Of a DNA stretch of 64,000 nucleotides, positions 25,911 to 34,880 are shown in pieces (position 1 is the first letter of the stretch; each line of letters opens with the position of its first letter). Under the pieces are notes generated by a model, which worked only from the letters and a program-made list of their open reading frames with translations, was not told the DNA's origin and made no database searches. The position numbers and the translations under genes are program-made. The stretch comes from Agreia sp. PsM10 (lineage in GTDB: Bacteria; Actinomycetota; Actinomycetes; Actinomycetales; Microbacteriaceae): contig NZ_JARUXC010000005.1 in the NCBI RefSeq assembly GCF_030433855.1, positions 248,001 through 312,000 on the forward strand. Reading direction: 5' to 3'.

Positions 25911-27316
25911 CAGCGGGCTCCGGCGAGTGCAGCTGAGGCCAGGGGCGCGCCCGTGGTGATCTCGGGAAGGATGCGGTGGATCTGGCGGCTCGCCTCGGCG
26001 GCCAGGGGGTCGATCGCGTCGCCGCTCACCGAGCGCAGCACTCCCCCGATGTAGACCTTCTTGAGGTTGCGCAGGCCGCACGCCAGCACGTAGCTCGACA
26101 TCGGCTCCCACAGGGGCCCGATGTCGGGCGACCGGGGATCGACGACCACGAAGTCCGCGAATTTGCCGGGCTCGAGGGAACCGACCCTGTCGTCGAGCCT
26201 AAGGATCTCCGCCGAGCCGAGCGTGTGCATCCGCAGCATGTCGGCCGTCGAGAGGGAATCGGGGTCGCCCGTCGTGGCGCGCACGGCGTACATGCCCATG
26301 CGCATGTTCTGCCACGGGTCGGAGATGTCGGTGCAGGCCTGGTCGTCGAGGCCCATGCCGACCCGGATGCCGAGGGCCCGGATCTCGGGGATGGCCGCGA
26401 CTCCCGAGGCGAGTCGGCCGTTGGCGTTCGGCTGCCACGACATGCTCGCTCCGCCCTCGGCGGTGCGGCGCAGGATGTCGGGCGTGGTCTGGATGAAGTG
26501 TCCGAAGATGAAGTCGGGCCCGAGTGCGCCTGCGGCCTCGTAGCGGTCGAATTTCTCGCGCTGCAGTTCGACCGCCTCACGCGTCTCGAGCAGGTGTGCC
26601 TGGTTGATGAGCCCGAAGCGACGCATCGCCTCGACCTCGATCTCGGCGCAGTCGGGGTTCGGGGACCACTGGCCGGCTCCCGAGATCGCGGCACGCAGCA
26701 TGAAGTCGCGGTCGAGCGATTCGCAGTGCGCGACGACCTCGCCGAGCCGGGTGAGAACGTCGTCTCGGGTGCCCACGGTGTCGTCGATCATCACGGAGTT
26801 CACGAAGCGGATCCCGCTGTCGAGCTTCGCGTCGGCCTGCCGGGTGAGGTACTGGAGGGGGCGCAGCTCCTGCGGCCCGTCGTCGATGCGTCGGCCGTCG
26901 ACGAGCGGCTCCCACGCGAGCCTGCCGTCGGTGAAGTCGAACGCCGTCGTCACGCCGTTGTTCAGCATGTCGAAGGCGCCGTGCAGGGTGCACCAGTAGA
27001 TCTGCTCGGGCGTCGCCGCTCCGGTCACCGCGAACATCGCGGTGCACCAGCCGTAGAGCGTCTCGTTCACGCCGAGTCCACGTGAGCCGCTGGTGAAGAG
27101 ATGGCTGTGGGCCGAGACGAATCCCGGAGCGACGAATGCGCCCGCCACATCGACGACCTCGACATGCGCGTCGACCCGGGGAGGTTCGCCCTCCCCGAGC
27201 GACGCGATGATGCCGTCCTCCACGAGCATCCAGCCGTCGAAGATGGTCTCCGGGGCGCCGTCCGCCACGGGCAGCAGAGTGGCGCCCGTGATCAGGATGC
27301 TGCGTGGTGTCGTCAT
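25910..27316 (-). CDS. Amidohydrolase (COG0402-type deaminase/hydrolase)
   Basis: 468 residues from ATG 27316. Metal motifs VSAHSHLFTS, QAHLLETREAVE, FGHFIQTT and GMGLDDQACTD are intact. Not close to the two 8-oxoguanine deaminase-like proteins; an independent member of the superfamily with unknown ring substrate. The binding-protein gene ends two bases downstream-start distance away, so it belongs to the same operon. Confidence 0.88.
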   Translation of the reverse strand: MTTPRSILITGATLLPVADGAPETIFDGWMLVEDGIIASLGEGEPPRVDAHVEVVDVAGAFVAPGFVSAHSHLFTSGSRGLGVNETLYGWCTAMFAVTGAATPEQIYWCTLHGAFDMLNNGVTTAFDFTDGRLAWEPLVDGRRIDDGPQELRPLQYLTRQADAKLDSGIRFVNSVMIDDTVGTRDDVLTRLGEVVAHCESLDRDFMLRAAISGAGQWSPNPDCAEIEVEAMRRFGLINQAHLLETREAVELQREKFDRYEAAGALGPDFIFGHFIQTTPDILRRTAEGGASMSWQPNANGRLASGVAAIPEIRALGIRVGMGLDDQACTDISDPWQNMRMGMYAVRATTGDPDSLSTADMLRMHTLGSAEILRLDDRVGSLEPGKFADFVVVDPRSPDIGPLWEPMSSYVLACGLRNLKKVYIGGVLRSVSGDAIDPLAAEASRQIHRILPEITTGAPLASAALAGAR

Positions 27317-27318
27317 GA

Positions 27319-28497
27319 TTACTTGGTGAAGCCGATGGAGTCGTCGATGAACTCGTTCGTCGCGATGTCGTCGGCGGTCAGGCCCTCGGTCGGTGCGCTT
27401 CCGATCCCCTCGTAGATGGGGGTCGCGAGGTCGACGAACTTCTGCAGGCGGTCCATGTCGAAGTTTCCGACGACATCATCCGATCCGTTGCCCACGAGTC
27501 CGAGCTCCTTCTGGGTCTCGACCGAGTAGTCGGCGACGCCCTGCGAGTAGACCCAGCCCGTGTCGTACTGCTCGACCAGGTCGAGGATCAGGCCGTTCGC
27601 CGTGGAGGGGTCGCTGTAGTAGTCGACATCGGCCTGCTGCATCACGGGAACCAGCGCGGCGAGGCACGGCTTCAGGTCCTCCATGTCCTCCGTCCGGGCC
27701 GACACGACGACCGGATAGATCTCCCAGCCGGCGTCGTTGATGAGCTGGTACTTGACCGGCTTCATCCAGGACGAGACCTCGTTCTCGTAGATGTAGGGCT
27801 CGGCGCTGGCGTAGCCCTGCTGGGCGTCCTTGCCGCCCGCGGCGACGAAGTTCGCCGGGGTGCCGTCGTAGCCGCCGTCGGTCTGCTCCTGCTTGAGCAG
27901 TCCGCTGCCGATCAGGTATTCCATGTAGGCCGATCCGCCGAAGTAGCGCACGAAGGCGTCGGTCTTGCCGAGGTCTTCGATGGTCTCGACGTCGGGGTAG
28001 GTGGCCGGGTCCCACATGATCATCGTGGGCGTCTTGTCGAGCGGTGCGAACACTCCGACGGTCGGCTGGGCGACCGAGTTCTGCACGGCCTCGTCGCTGT
28101 AGACGTAGCCGAGCGTGATCGTGTCGTCGGTGTACATCTGGGCGGGCACGGTCTGGAATCCGATGGCCGGACCTCCGGCGCGGACCTCCAGGTCGACGCC
28201 GGTGTACTCGCCGCCGGCCATCAACGGTCCCGAGACCGTCTTGGCGTCGGTGTCGACCGCGACCGCCGACGGGTCGAGCATCTCGTAGAGGCTGCCGTGC
28301 TCCGCCTCCGGGTTCCAGTCGGTCTGGATCGAGATGGTGGCGGGACAGCCTGCCGCCTTCAGGTCGACCGATCCGATCTCCATGCTGCTCGAGCTGGTCG
28401 CCTCCGGGGTCGAGCCGCCGCTGCAGGCGGTGAGTCCGATGGCCGCGGTTCCGATGAGGCCGAAGACCAGGAAGGCCTTCGAGTGGCGTGACGTCAT
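27319..28497 (-). CDS. Solute-binding lipoprotein of an ABC transporter (copy 1)
   Basis: 392 residues from ATG 28497, signal peptide with lipobox GLTAC at 21-25. NMT1/SsuA-like fold. Highly similar to the protein at 33591 (shared SVDLKAAGCPATISIQTDWNPEAEHG and KDAQQGYASAEPYIYENEV). First gene of the operon with amidohydrolase, isochorismatase-like, cupin and creatininase genes, but no permease or ATPase here; those are at 31836-33484 with copy 2, so both receptors may share one transporter. A FadR-type operator lies upstream. Confidence 0.92.
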   Translation of the reverse strand: MTSRHSKAFLVFGLIGTAAIGLTACSGGSTPEATSSSSMEIGSVDLKAAGCPATISIQTDWNPEAEHGSLYEMLDPSAVAVDTDAKTVSGPLMAGGEYTGVDLEVRAGGPAIGFQTVPAQMYTDDTITLGYVYSDEAVQNSVAQPTVGVFAPLDKTPTMIMWDPATYPDVETIEDLGKTDAFVRYFGGSAYMEYLIGSGLLKQEQTDGGYDGTPANFVAAGGKDAQQGYASAEPYIYENEVSSWMKPVKYQLINDAGWEIYPVVVSARTEDMEDLKPCLAALVPVMQQADVDYYSDPSTANGLILDLVEQYDTGWVYSQGVADYSVETQKELGLVGNGSDDVVGNFDMDRLQKFVDLATPIYEGIGSAPTEGLTADDIATNEFIDDSIGFTK

Positions 28498-28545
28498 GAG
28501 TGTGCTCCCGGTGCGGGTCGTGTGCGTGTGTGGGGGAATCAGGAT

Positions 28546-28556
28546 TGGTCTGACCA
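28546..28556. promoter_or_regulatory. FadR/GntR-type operator
   Basis: TGGTC-T-GACCA, a perfect 11-bp palindrome matching the TnGTnnnACnA consensus of FadR-subfamily regulators. It sits 49 bp upstream of the binding-protein start and in the same intergenic region as a FadR-type gene, its likely binder. Confidence 0.65.
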
Positions 28557-28716
28557 TCTGACTCTGGCCACGGTAGGCCATGGAAATAGCCGACATTCGT
28601 CGATGACGACAAAAATAACGAGCCCGAAATACTCCCGAAATATGGGTCGAACCGCGTTGCCGAGCTCAGCCGCTCGACCCCCTAACATGAGGTCATCAGA
28701 GGGAGGAGACACCTGC

Positions 28717-29403
28717 ATGGCCGCTCTCATCACGGGTATCGCCTCGCACATCGAGCGGCTCATCGTCGACGGCGAGCTGCAGCCCGGCGACCGCATTCCG
28801 CCCGAACGGGTGCTCGCGAAGACACTCGGCGTCTCTCGGGCCTCCCTGCGCGAGGCCATGCACGACCTCGAGTCGCGCAACCTCATCGACCGGCGCCAGG
28901 GAAGGGGCACGACCGTCGCCGAGCCCACAGCCGAGCGGCTGTCTCTTCTCGATGAGCTGTCGAAGCAGGAGGTCGAGCAGCGCAACGCGGCCGAGCTGCG
29001 CGACATCGTCGAGCCGACCATCGCCTATCTGGCCGCGACCCGGCGCGCGACCACGAACATCCAGAGCCTCGAGGAGACCCTTCGCAGAAGCGCCGACGTG
29101 CTGAGCGCCGACGAGTCGCTGCGACTCGACGTCGAGTTCCACCTCGAGCTGGCGCACGCCGCACACAATCCCCTGCTGAGCACCCTGGTGGGCGTGACCA
29201 ACGACTGGACCCTCGAAACCCGTCGCCACTCGCACGCGACACCGGATGCCCGTCGGCGCTCGATCGAGGGACACCGCGGAATCCTCGATGCCGTGGTCGC
29301 CGGAGAGCCGGCGGCGGCGCGCCTCGCCATGGAGAACCACCTCGGCGATGTGCGCCGGCTCGTAGCGGACCGCGCGATCGACGCCGGGTCCGAGGCCCTC
29401 TAG
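28717..29403 (+). CDS. FadR-subfamily GntR transcriptional regulator
   Basis: 228 residues from ATG 28717 with GGGAGGAG upstream. Winged helix at 5-70 (GDRIPPERVLAKTLGVSRASLREAMHDLESRNLIDRRQGRGTTV shows the GntR recognition helix). FCD effector domain at 85-220 with metal/ligand residues DVEFHLELAHAAHN and EGHRGILDAV. Divergent from the operon beginning at 28497, which it most likely controls in response to a small acid of the pathway. Confidence 0.92.
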   Translation: MAALITGIASHIERLIVDGELQPGDRIPPERVLAKTLGVSRASLREAMHDLESRNLIDRRQGRGTTVAEPTAERLSLLDELSKQEVEQRNAAELRDIVEPTIAYLAATRRATTNIQSLEETLRRSADVLSADESLRLDVEFHLELAHAAHNPLLSTLVGVTNDWTLETRRHSHATPDARRRSIEGHRGILDAVVAGEPAAARLAMENHLGDVRRLVADRAIDAGSEAL

Positions 29404-29407
29404 AGAA

Positions 29408-30364
29408 TCAGAGCTCGAGCACCAGCCGGGGGCACGCGGCCCGCGACACGCAGATCATCATGACCTCGTTGTCGGCCTGCTCGTCGGGGGTGAGCACGGA
29501 GTCGCGGTGATCGACCTCGCCCGACACCACCGGGGTCTCGCAGGTTCCGCAGGTCCCCTCCCGGCACGACGAGAGCACCAGCACACCGGCCTCCTCGACC
29601 ACGTCGAGGATCGACCGGTCGGTCGGCACCGTCAGCGTCTCCCCCGACAGGGTGAGCTCGACCTCGAAGGAGTCGTCGAGAACGGGCGCCCCTGCCTCGC
29701 GCGCCTCGAAACGTTCGAGGTGCAGAGTGCCGTGCGGAAGAGAGGCGGATGCGTCCTCGACCGCGGCGAGCAGCCTGGCGGGTCCGCAGCAGTAGACGAG
29801 CGTGCCGTCGCCAGCCCCGGCGACGAGAGCGGCGACATCCATTCGCTCGTCGACGTCGGCGGTGTACGCGCGCACCCGGTCGCCGAACTGCTTCTCGAGC
29901 TCGTCGAGGAACGCCATCGTGCTCCGGCTGCGTCCGGCGTAGGCGAGAGTCCAGGTCGCTCCGGCCATCTCGGCGGATCGGATCATGGGAAGGAGGGGCG
30001 TGATGCCGATGCCCCCGGCGATGAAGAGGTAGCTGTCGGCGGGCACGAGATCGAAATGGTTCAACGGGCCGCGCAGTCGCACACGGCTGCCCACCGCCAG
30101 CTCGGTGTGCATCGACAGCGAGCCGCCCCGTCCGTCGTCGTCGCGAAGCACGCCGATGCGGTACGACTGCCTGTACGCCGGATCACCGCACAGCGAATAC
30201 TGCCGCTCGACGCCATCGCGGATGACCACGTCGACGTGGGCTCCGGGCGTCCACACGGGCAGCTCGGAGCCGTCGGCGGCACGGAACTCGATGGTCTTGA
30301 CGCCGTCGGCGACCTCGACGATGCGGCTGACGACGGCGGAGATCTCGGTGAGGTGCACAGACAT
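29408..30364 (-). CDS. Phthalate-dioxygenase-reductase-type oxidoreductase (FMN/NAD/2Fe-2S)
   Basis: 318 residues. FMN domain RQYSLCGDP (about 55), NAD domain LFIAGGIGITPLLPMIR and YCCGPARLL, and C-terminal plant-type 2Fe-2S with CREGTCGTCETPVVSGEVDHRD...C. Such proteins pass electrons from NADH to a Rieske oxygenase, commonly a demethylase of the vanillate type. No Rieske oxygenase gene is in the window, so its partner is elsewhere or of another type. Converges on the FadR gene with four bases between stops. Confidence 0.92.
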   Translation of the reverse strand: MSVHLTEISAVVSRIVEVADGVKTIEFRAADGSELPVWTPGAHVDVVIRDGVERQYSLCGDPAYRQSYRIGVLRDDDGRGGSLSMHTELAVGSRVRLRGPLNHFDLVPADSYLFIAGGIGITPLLPMIRSAEMAGATWTLAYAGRSRSTMAFLDELEKQFGDRVRAYTADVDERMDVAALVAGAGDGTLVYCCGPARLLAAVEDASASLPHGTLHLERFEAREAGAPVLDDSFEVELTLSGETLTVPTDRSILDVVEEAGVLVLSSCREGTCGTCETPVVSGEVDHRDSVLTPDEQADNEVMMICVSRAACPRLVLEL

Positions 30365-30567
30365 GGATCGAGGACTTTCGGTGAGGATCGGGCGACGTTC
30401 TCTCCAGACAGTACCTCGCGCACGGCCCCGACGAGACCGTCGTCGTCGAGCATTCCTCGCATCGTCACCGGAGGAAATGTTCGTGTTACGTCGTCGAAAT
30501 ATCCACCTCTTAGAGTGAACTCACCACCGGCCGGCGCGGGCCCCAGAAGTTCATCGGGAGGCACAGA

Positions 30568-31836
30568 ATGAGCGCACTGCCGAGAGACATCTCCTTGCTC
30601 CGCTCGGCGACCCTCGACGACGGCTCCGTCGTCGACGTCGAGATCACGGCCGACACGGTCACCGCGATCCGTCCGGCGGGCAGCGCCACGCCGGTCGCCG
30701 CATCCGAGACCCTCGACCTGACGGGCTTCGTGCTGCTCACCGCACCGGCCGAACCGCACGCCCACCTCGACAAGGCACTGTCGTGGGACCTGATCGAACC
30801 TCCCATGGGCGACCTCGGGCTGGCCATCGATTCGTGGAAGACCTACTCGGCCACGATGAGCGTCGAGTCGATCGCCGACCGCGCCCGCCGGGCAGCCCTG
30901 ATGCTGCTGCAGAACGGAACAACCGCCGTGCGCTGCCACGTCGACGTGCTGTCGGGCGACGAGCCCCTTCGCGGCGTGCAGGCGCTGGTTCAGGTGCGCG
31001 ACGAGCTCAGCGAGCTGATGCACATCGAGCTCGCCGCCCTCGCCGGGCCCACGATTCCCACGGCCGACGTCGAGGCCGCCCTCGACCTCGGCGTCGACCT
31101 CGTCGGGGGCGCCCCGCATCTGGCCGACGACCAGAGCGCCGATCTGCAGAGGCTGCTCGCCATCGCGTCCGCGCGCGGTGTCGGCGTCGACATCCATACC
31201 GACGAGAGCCTCATCGGCGGCTACACGCTCGCCGAACTCGCGCGCACCGTGCGCGACTGGCCCGACTCGATGCCCGTGACCGCGGGCCACTGCGTGCGCC
31301 TCGGCACCCTCGAACCGGGCGAACTCGATCGTGTCATCGACGAGGTGCTGGCCAGCGACATCGGAATCGTGACCCTGCCGATCACCAACCTCTACCTGCA
31401 GGGCTGGCAGCATCCGGTGTCGACGCCGCGCGGCCTCACGGCCGTGCGCAGGCTTCTGGATGCCGGGGTGCGGCTGGGTGCGGGCGCCGACAACGTGCGC
31501 GATCCGTTCAACCCCGTCGGCCGCAGCGACGCGCTCGAAACCGCCTCACTCCTCGTCACCGCCGGACACCTCACCCTGACCGAGGCGTATGCCGCCGTCA
31601 GCACGGGGGCTCGCTCGGTGATGAACCTCGAAGTGCGCGCCGGCGTCTCCGTCGGTGCGAAAGCAGAGTTGCTCGCCGTACGCGGCGACAATCTTGCGGA
31701 TGTGGTCGCGAACGCGCCCGCCGACCGGTACGTGATCCACGCGGGGCGCCTCGTCGCCTTCAGCGAGGTCACGCACCACACAGCCCTCCCGGCTCGAACC
31801 TCCGAGCCGTCCGAACTCCTTCTCGAAAAGAGGTGA
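30568..31836 (+). CDS. Cytosine deaminase-like amidohydrolase
   Basis: 422 residues from ATG 30568 with GGGAGG upstream. Resembles CodA: AEPHAHLDKAL, VDIHTDESL, TAGHCVRLG and GAGADNVRDPFNPVGRSD give the metal and catalytic residues. Related enzymes deaminate cytosine, isoguanine or creatinine. First gene of a plus-strand operon with the ABC ATPase (TGATG overlap), so the transporter probably imports its substrate. Confidence 0.88.
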   Translation: MSALPRDISLLRSATLDDGSVVDVEITADTVTAIRPAGSATPVAASETLDLTGFVLLTAPAEPHAHLDKALSWDLIEPPMGDLGLAIDSWKTYSATMSVESIADRARRAALMLLQNGTTAVRCHVDVLSGDEPLRGVQALVQVRDELSELMHIELAALAGPTIPTADVEAALDLGVDLVGGAPHLADDQSADLQRLLAIASARGVGVDIHTDESLIGGYTLAELARTVRDWPDSMPVTAGHCVRLGTLEPGELDRVIDEVLASDIGIVTLPITNLYLQGWQHPVSTPRGLTAVRRLLDAGVRLGAGADNVRDPFNPVGRSDALETASLLVTAGHLTLTEAYAAVSTGARSVMNLEVRAGVSVGAKAELLAVRGDNLADVVANAPADRYVIHAGRLVAFSEVTHHTALPARTSEPSELLLEKR

Positions 31837-32615
31837 TGAGCCGAATGACGCTGACGACAGATCCCCCTGTGGCCACAACGACGACCGAGCTTCTCAATTT
31901 CTCCGACGTCGCCATGACGTTCCCCAACGGCACGACCGCGCTCTCCGGCGTCGATCTCACGGTCAAGAAAGGCGAGTTCGTCACCGTGGTGGGCCCGTCG
32001 GGATGCGGCAAGTCCACGCTGCTGCGCATCGCCTCCGGGCTCACCCCCGCGACGGCCGGTGAGACGCACGTGGCGACCAAGCGCATCGGCTACGTCTTCC
32101 AGGACGCGACCCTGCTGCCGTGGCGTACCGTGCAGGCGAACGTCGAACTGCTCGCCGAACTCAACGGCATCCCCAAGAAGGCCCGCGTCGCCGAAGCGGC
32201 GAAGGCCATCGAGCTCGTCGGGCTCAAGGGGTTCGAGAAGCACCTGCCGAAGACGCTCTCGGGCGGCATGCGCATGCGCGCCTCCCTCGCCCGATCCCTG
32301 ACGCTCGACCCCGAGCTGTTCCTCTTCGACGAGCCGTTCGGCGCCCTCGACGAGATCACCCGCGAGCGCCTCAACGACGAACTCATCAAGCTCTTCACCG
32401 AGCAGCAGTTCGCCGGCCTCTTCATCACGCACTCCGTCTCCGAGGCCGTGTACCTCTCGACACGGGTCGTCGTGATGTCCGGCCGGCCGGGAAAGATCGT
32501 CGAGACCTTCGACGTTCCCTTCGCCTACCCCCGCGACCCCGAGATCCGCTTCACCCCCGAGTTCGCCGAACTCGCCGGCGAGGTCTCCCACGCACTCCGA
32601 GAGGGACACTCATGA
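31836..32615 (+). CDS. ABC transporter ATP-binding protein (nitrate/sulfonate/taurine type)
   Basis: 259 residues from ATG 31836 (ATG 31845 also possible). Walker A GPSGCGKST, Q-loop FQDATLLPWRTV, signature LSGGMRMRASLA (the LSGGM variant typical of SsuB/TauB-like ATPases), Walker [14 protein letters not shown] and FITHSVSEAVYLS. Couples to the permease that starts within its last codons. Confidence 0.94.
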   Translation: MSRMTLTTDPPVATTTTELLNFSDVAMTFPNGTTALSGVDLTVKKGEFVTVVGPSGCGKSTLLRIASGLTPATAGETHVATKRIGYVFQDATLLPWRTVQANVELLAELNGIPKKARVAEAAKAIELVGLKGFEKHLPKTLSGGMRMRASLARSLTLDPELFLFDEPFGALDEITRERLNDELIKLFTEQQFAGLFITHSVSEAVYLSTRVVVMSGRPGKIVETFDVPFAYPRDPEIRFTPEFAELAGEVSHALREGHS

Positions 32616-33484
32616 CCACCACCGCTCCCCCGACCGGGCCCGTCACCACCAGCAACCCGAAGATCAGAACCATCTCCCGGGCGTCTGAGATGCCCGCACG
32701 CCGAGGCGCGCGTTTTCCGTCGTGGGTGCCGCCCGTGCTGGTCTTCGTCGTCATCATCGCCCTGTGGTACTTCGTCAGCTACGTGGTCATCGACCCGAAG
32801 CAGTCGTTCCTCGTGCCGCCGCCGCACACGATCTTCACCGACGCGTTCTTCGACCCGAAGACGCTGGGAGACATCTCCGAGGCGCTCGCCCGATCGGCCG
32901 GCGTCGCTCTGACCGGGCTTGCTATCGCGATCATCATCGGTCTGCTCTGGGCCATCGCCATGAGCCAGGCACGGTGGATCGAGCGTTCGCTCTTCCCCTA
33001 CGCCGTCATCCTCCAGTGCATCCCGATCCTCGCTCTCGTGCCGCTCATCGGCTTCTGGTTCGGCTTCGACTTTCCCGCCCGCGTGATCGTGTGCGTCATG
33101 ATCGCATTGTTCCCGATCGTTGCCAATACGCTCTTCGGCCTGCAGTCGGTCGACAAGGGCCAGCGCGAGCTGTTCCAGCTGCAGAAGGCGAATCGCTGGA
33201 CCGTGCTGACGAAGCTCGAGTTCCCCGCAGCGCTTCCCGCGATCTTCGCGGGCATGCGCATCTCCGCTGGCGCCTCCGTCGTGGGTGCGATCGTCGGAGA
33301 CTTCTTCTTCCGTCGTGGCGAGCCCGGGCTCGGAGCGCTCATCAGCAACTACCAGTCGCGCGTGCAGGGCCCCGAGCTCTTCGCCGCGATCATCACGGCA
33401 GCGCTCTTCGGCGTCGTGGTCTTCCTCGTCTTCGGCTGGCTGGGCAAGCTCGCCGTCGGCAAGTGGTACGACTACAGCAAGTAG
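32612..33484 (+). CDS. ABC transporter permease
   Basis: 290 residues from ATG 32612. A 35-residue cytoplasmic start precedes six predicted helices. The coupling loop is near ELFQLQKANRWTVLTKLEFPAALPAIFAGMRISAG, typical of the SsuC/TauC/ThiX family. Only one permease gene is present, so the channel would be a homodimer. Substrate follows the two related binding proteins. Confidence 0.94.
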   Translation: MTTTAPPTGPVTTSNPKIRTISRASEMPARRGARFPSWVPPVLVFVVIIALWYFVSYVVIDPKQSFLVPPPHTIFTDAFFDPKTLGDISEALARSAGVALTGLAIAIIIGLLWAIAMSQARWIERSLFPYAVILQCIPILALVPLIGFWFGFDFPARVIVCVMIALFPIVANTLFGLQSVDKGQRELFQLQKANRWTVLTKLEFPAALPAIFAGMRISAGASVVGAIVGDFFFRRGEPGLGALISNYQSRVQGPELFAAIITAALFGVVVFLVFGWLGKLAVGKWYDYSK

Positions 33485-33590
33485 GCGCCGGGCGACAGCA
33501 CGCCCCCTCGACTCATCCGTCACTCAGCAGCACCCGTTCACAGCACCGAACAGCACCCTCCACACCCTGCACATCACACAAGGAGAAGAC

Positions 33591-34766
33591 ATGCGTATCA
33601 CTCGATCGAGGTCACTCATGGCCGCGGGCGTTCTCGCCTCAACCGCACTGGTCCTCACCGGCTGCGCCTCCGGCGGAACCGACACGGCCACCGACGCCGC
33701 GTCGGATCTCACCATCGGCGCGATCGACCTGGCCGCAGCCGGCTGCCCGGCGACCGTCACGATCCAGACGGACTGGAACCCGGAATCGGAGCACGGCCAC
33801 CTCTACTCCATGTTCGGAGACGACGCGGTGATCGACGCCAGCAACAAGAGCGTCTCCGGGCCTCTTTATGCCAGCGGCGAGTACACGGGTGTCAACCTCG
33901 AAGTGCGCGCCGGCGGCCCCGCCATCGGCTTCCAGACAGTCAGCTCGCAGATGTACACCGACTCCGACATCACGCTCGGTTACTCCAACACCGATGAGTC
34001 GCTCCGACTCTCGCCCGACATGCCCACCACGGCGGTCTTCGCTCCCATGGAGATCAACCCCCAGATGATCATGTGGGATCCAGCGACGTACCCCGACGTC
34101 GAGACGATCGCCGATCTCACGAAGGCCGGCGCCGTCATCAAGTACTTCGGCGGCGCCGCGTACATGGACTACTTCATCGGAGCCGGCATCGTGCCCGAGG
34201 CCCAGGCCGACGGCGGCTACGACGGCACACCCGCCAACTTCGTCGCCTCGGGCGGCAAGGACGCGCAGCAGGGCTTCGCGAGCGCCGAGCCCTACATCTA
34301 CGAGAACGAGGTCGACTCCTGGGACAAGCCGGTGAAATTCCAGCTGATCCACGATGCCGGCTACCAGATCTACGCATCCGCGGTCACCGTGCGCAGCGGG
34401 GAGCTCGAAGAGCTGAGCCCGTGCCTCACGGCACTCGTACCCGTTCTGCAGCAGGCCGAGGTCGACTACTTCGACGACCCCGCCGCCACGAACGCACTGA
34501 TCCTCGACCTCGTCGACCAGTACGACACCGGCTGGGTCTACTCCGAGGGCGTCGCCGACTACTCGGTGAAGACCATGCTCGACCTCGGACTGGTCAGCAA
34601 CGGCGACAACGACTACATCGGCGACTTCGACGAGGCCCGCGTGCAGAAAATCATCGACAGCGACACTCCGATCTTCACCAAGCTCGGAACGCCGCCCGTC
34701 GAGGGCATCACGCCCGCCGACCTGTTCACCAACGAGTTCCTCGACCAGAGCATCGGTCTCAAGTAA
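33591..34766 (+). CDS. Solute-binding lipoprotein of an ABC transporter (copy 2)
   Basis: 391 residues from ATG 33591 with AGGAGAAG upstream. Signal peptide, lipobox VLTGC at 22-26. Same architecture as the protein at 27319 (EVRAGGPAIGFQTV, MIMWDPATYPDVETI, QYDTGWVYS and GVADYSV are shared almost exactly), so the two arose by duplication and probably bind similar ligands. Directly behind its ATPase and permease. Followed by a strong hairpin that may raise its mRNA level. Confidence 0.94.
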   Translation: MRITRSRSLMAAGVLASTALVLTGCASGGTDTATDAASDLTIGAIDLAAAGCPATVTIQTDWNPESEHGHLYSMFGDDAVIDASNKSVSGPLYASGEYTGVNLEVRAGGPAIGFQTVSSQMYTDSDITLGYSNTDESLRLSPDMPTTAVFAPMEINPQMIMWDPATYPDVETIADLTKAGAVIKYFGGAAYMDYFIGAGIVPEAQADGGYDGTPANFVASGGKDAQQGFASAEPYIYENEVDSWDKPVKFQLIHDAGYQIYASAVTVRSGELEELSPCLTALVPVLQQAEVDYFDDPAATNALILDLVDQYDTGWVYSEGVADYSVKTMLDLGLVSNGDNDYIGDFDEARVQKIIDSDTPIFTKLGTPPVEGITPADLFTNEFLDQSIGLK

Positions 34767-34786
34767 CCCGCGACTGCACCATCGTC

Positions 34787-34847
34787 GGCCCTCCGCCTGC
34801 CGTCCGATGCTCACTTCGTGTGGGCGTCGGACGGCGGGCGCAGGGCC
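34787..34847 (+). terminator. Strong hairpin between binding-protein and oxidase genes
   Basis: GCCTGCCGTCCGATGC (34795-34810) pairs with GCGTCGGACGGCGGGC (34824-34839) over 16 positions (two G-U), extended by GGCCCT/AGGGCC outside. There is no T-run, so it is more likely an mRNA-stabilising or partial-termination hairpin after the solute-binding gene than a full terminator. Confidence 0.55.
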
Positions 34848-34880
34848 ATCACCATTCGGCACCATCTAAGGACCCGCACC

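Noticed and set aside
25910-27316. Reading the island as a complete creatinine pathway (deaminase, N-methylhydantoinase, carbamoylsarcosine amidase, sarcosine oxidase)
   Set aside because: Isochorismatase-like and creatininase-family members fit loosely, but there is no hydantoinase A/B pair and the FAD oxidase is not of the sarcosine oxidase family, so the assignment was not made.
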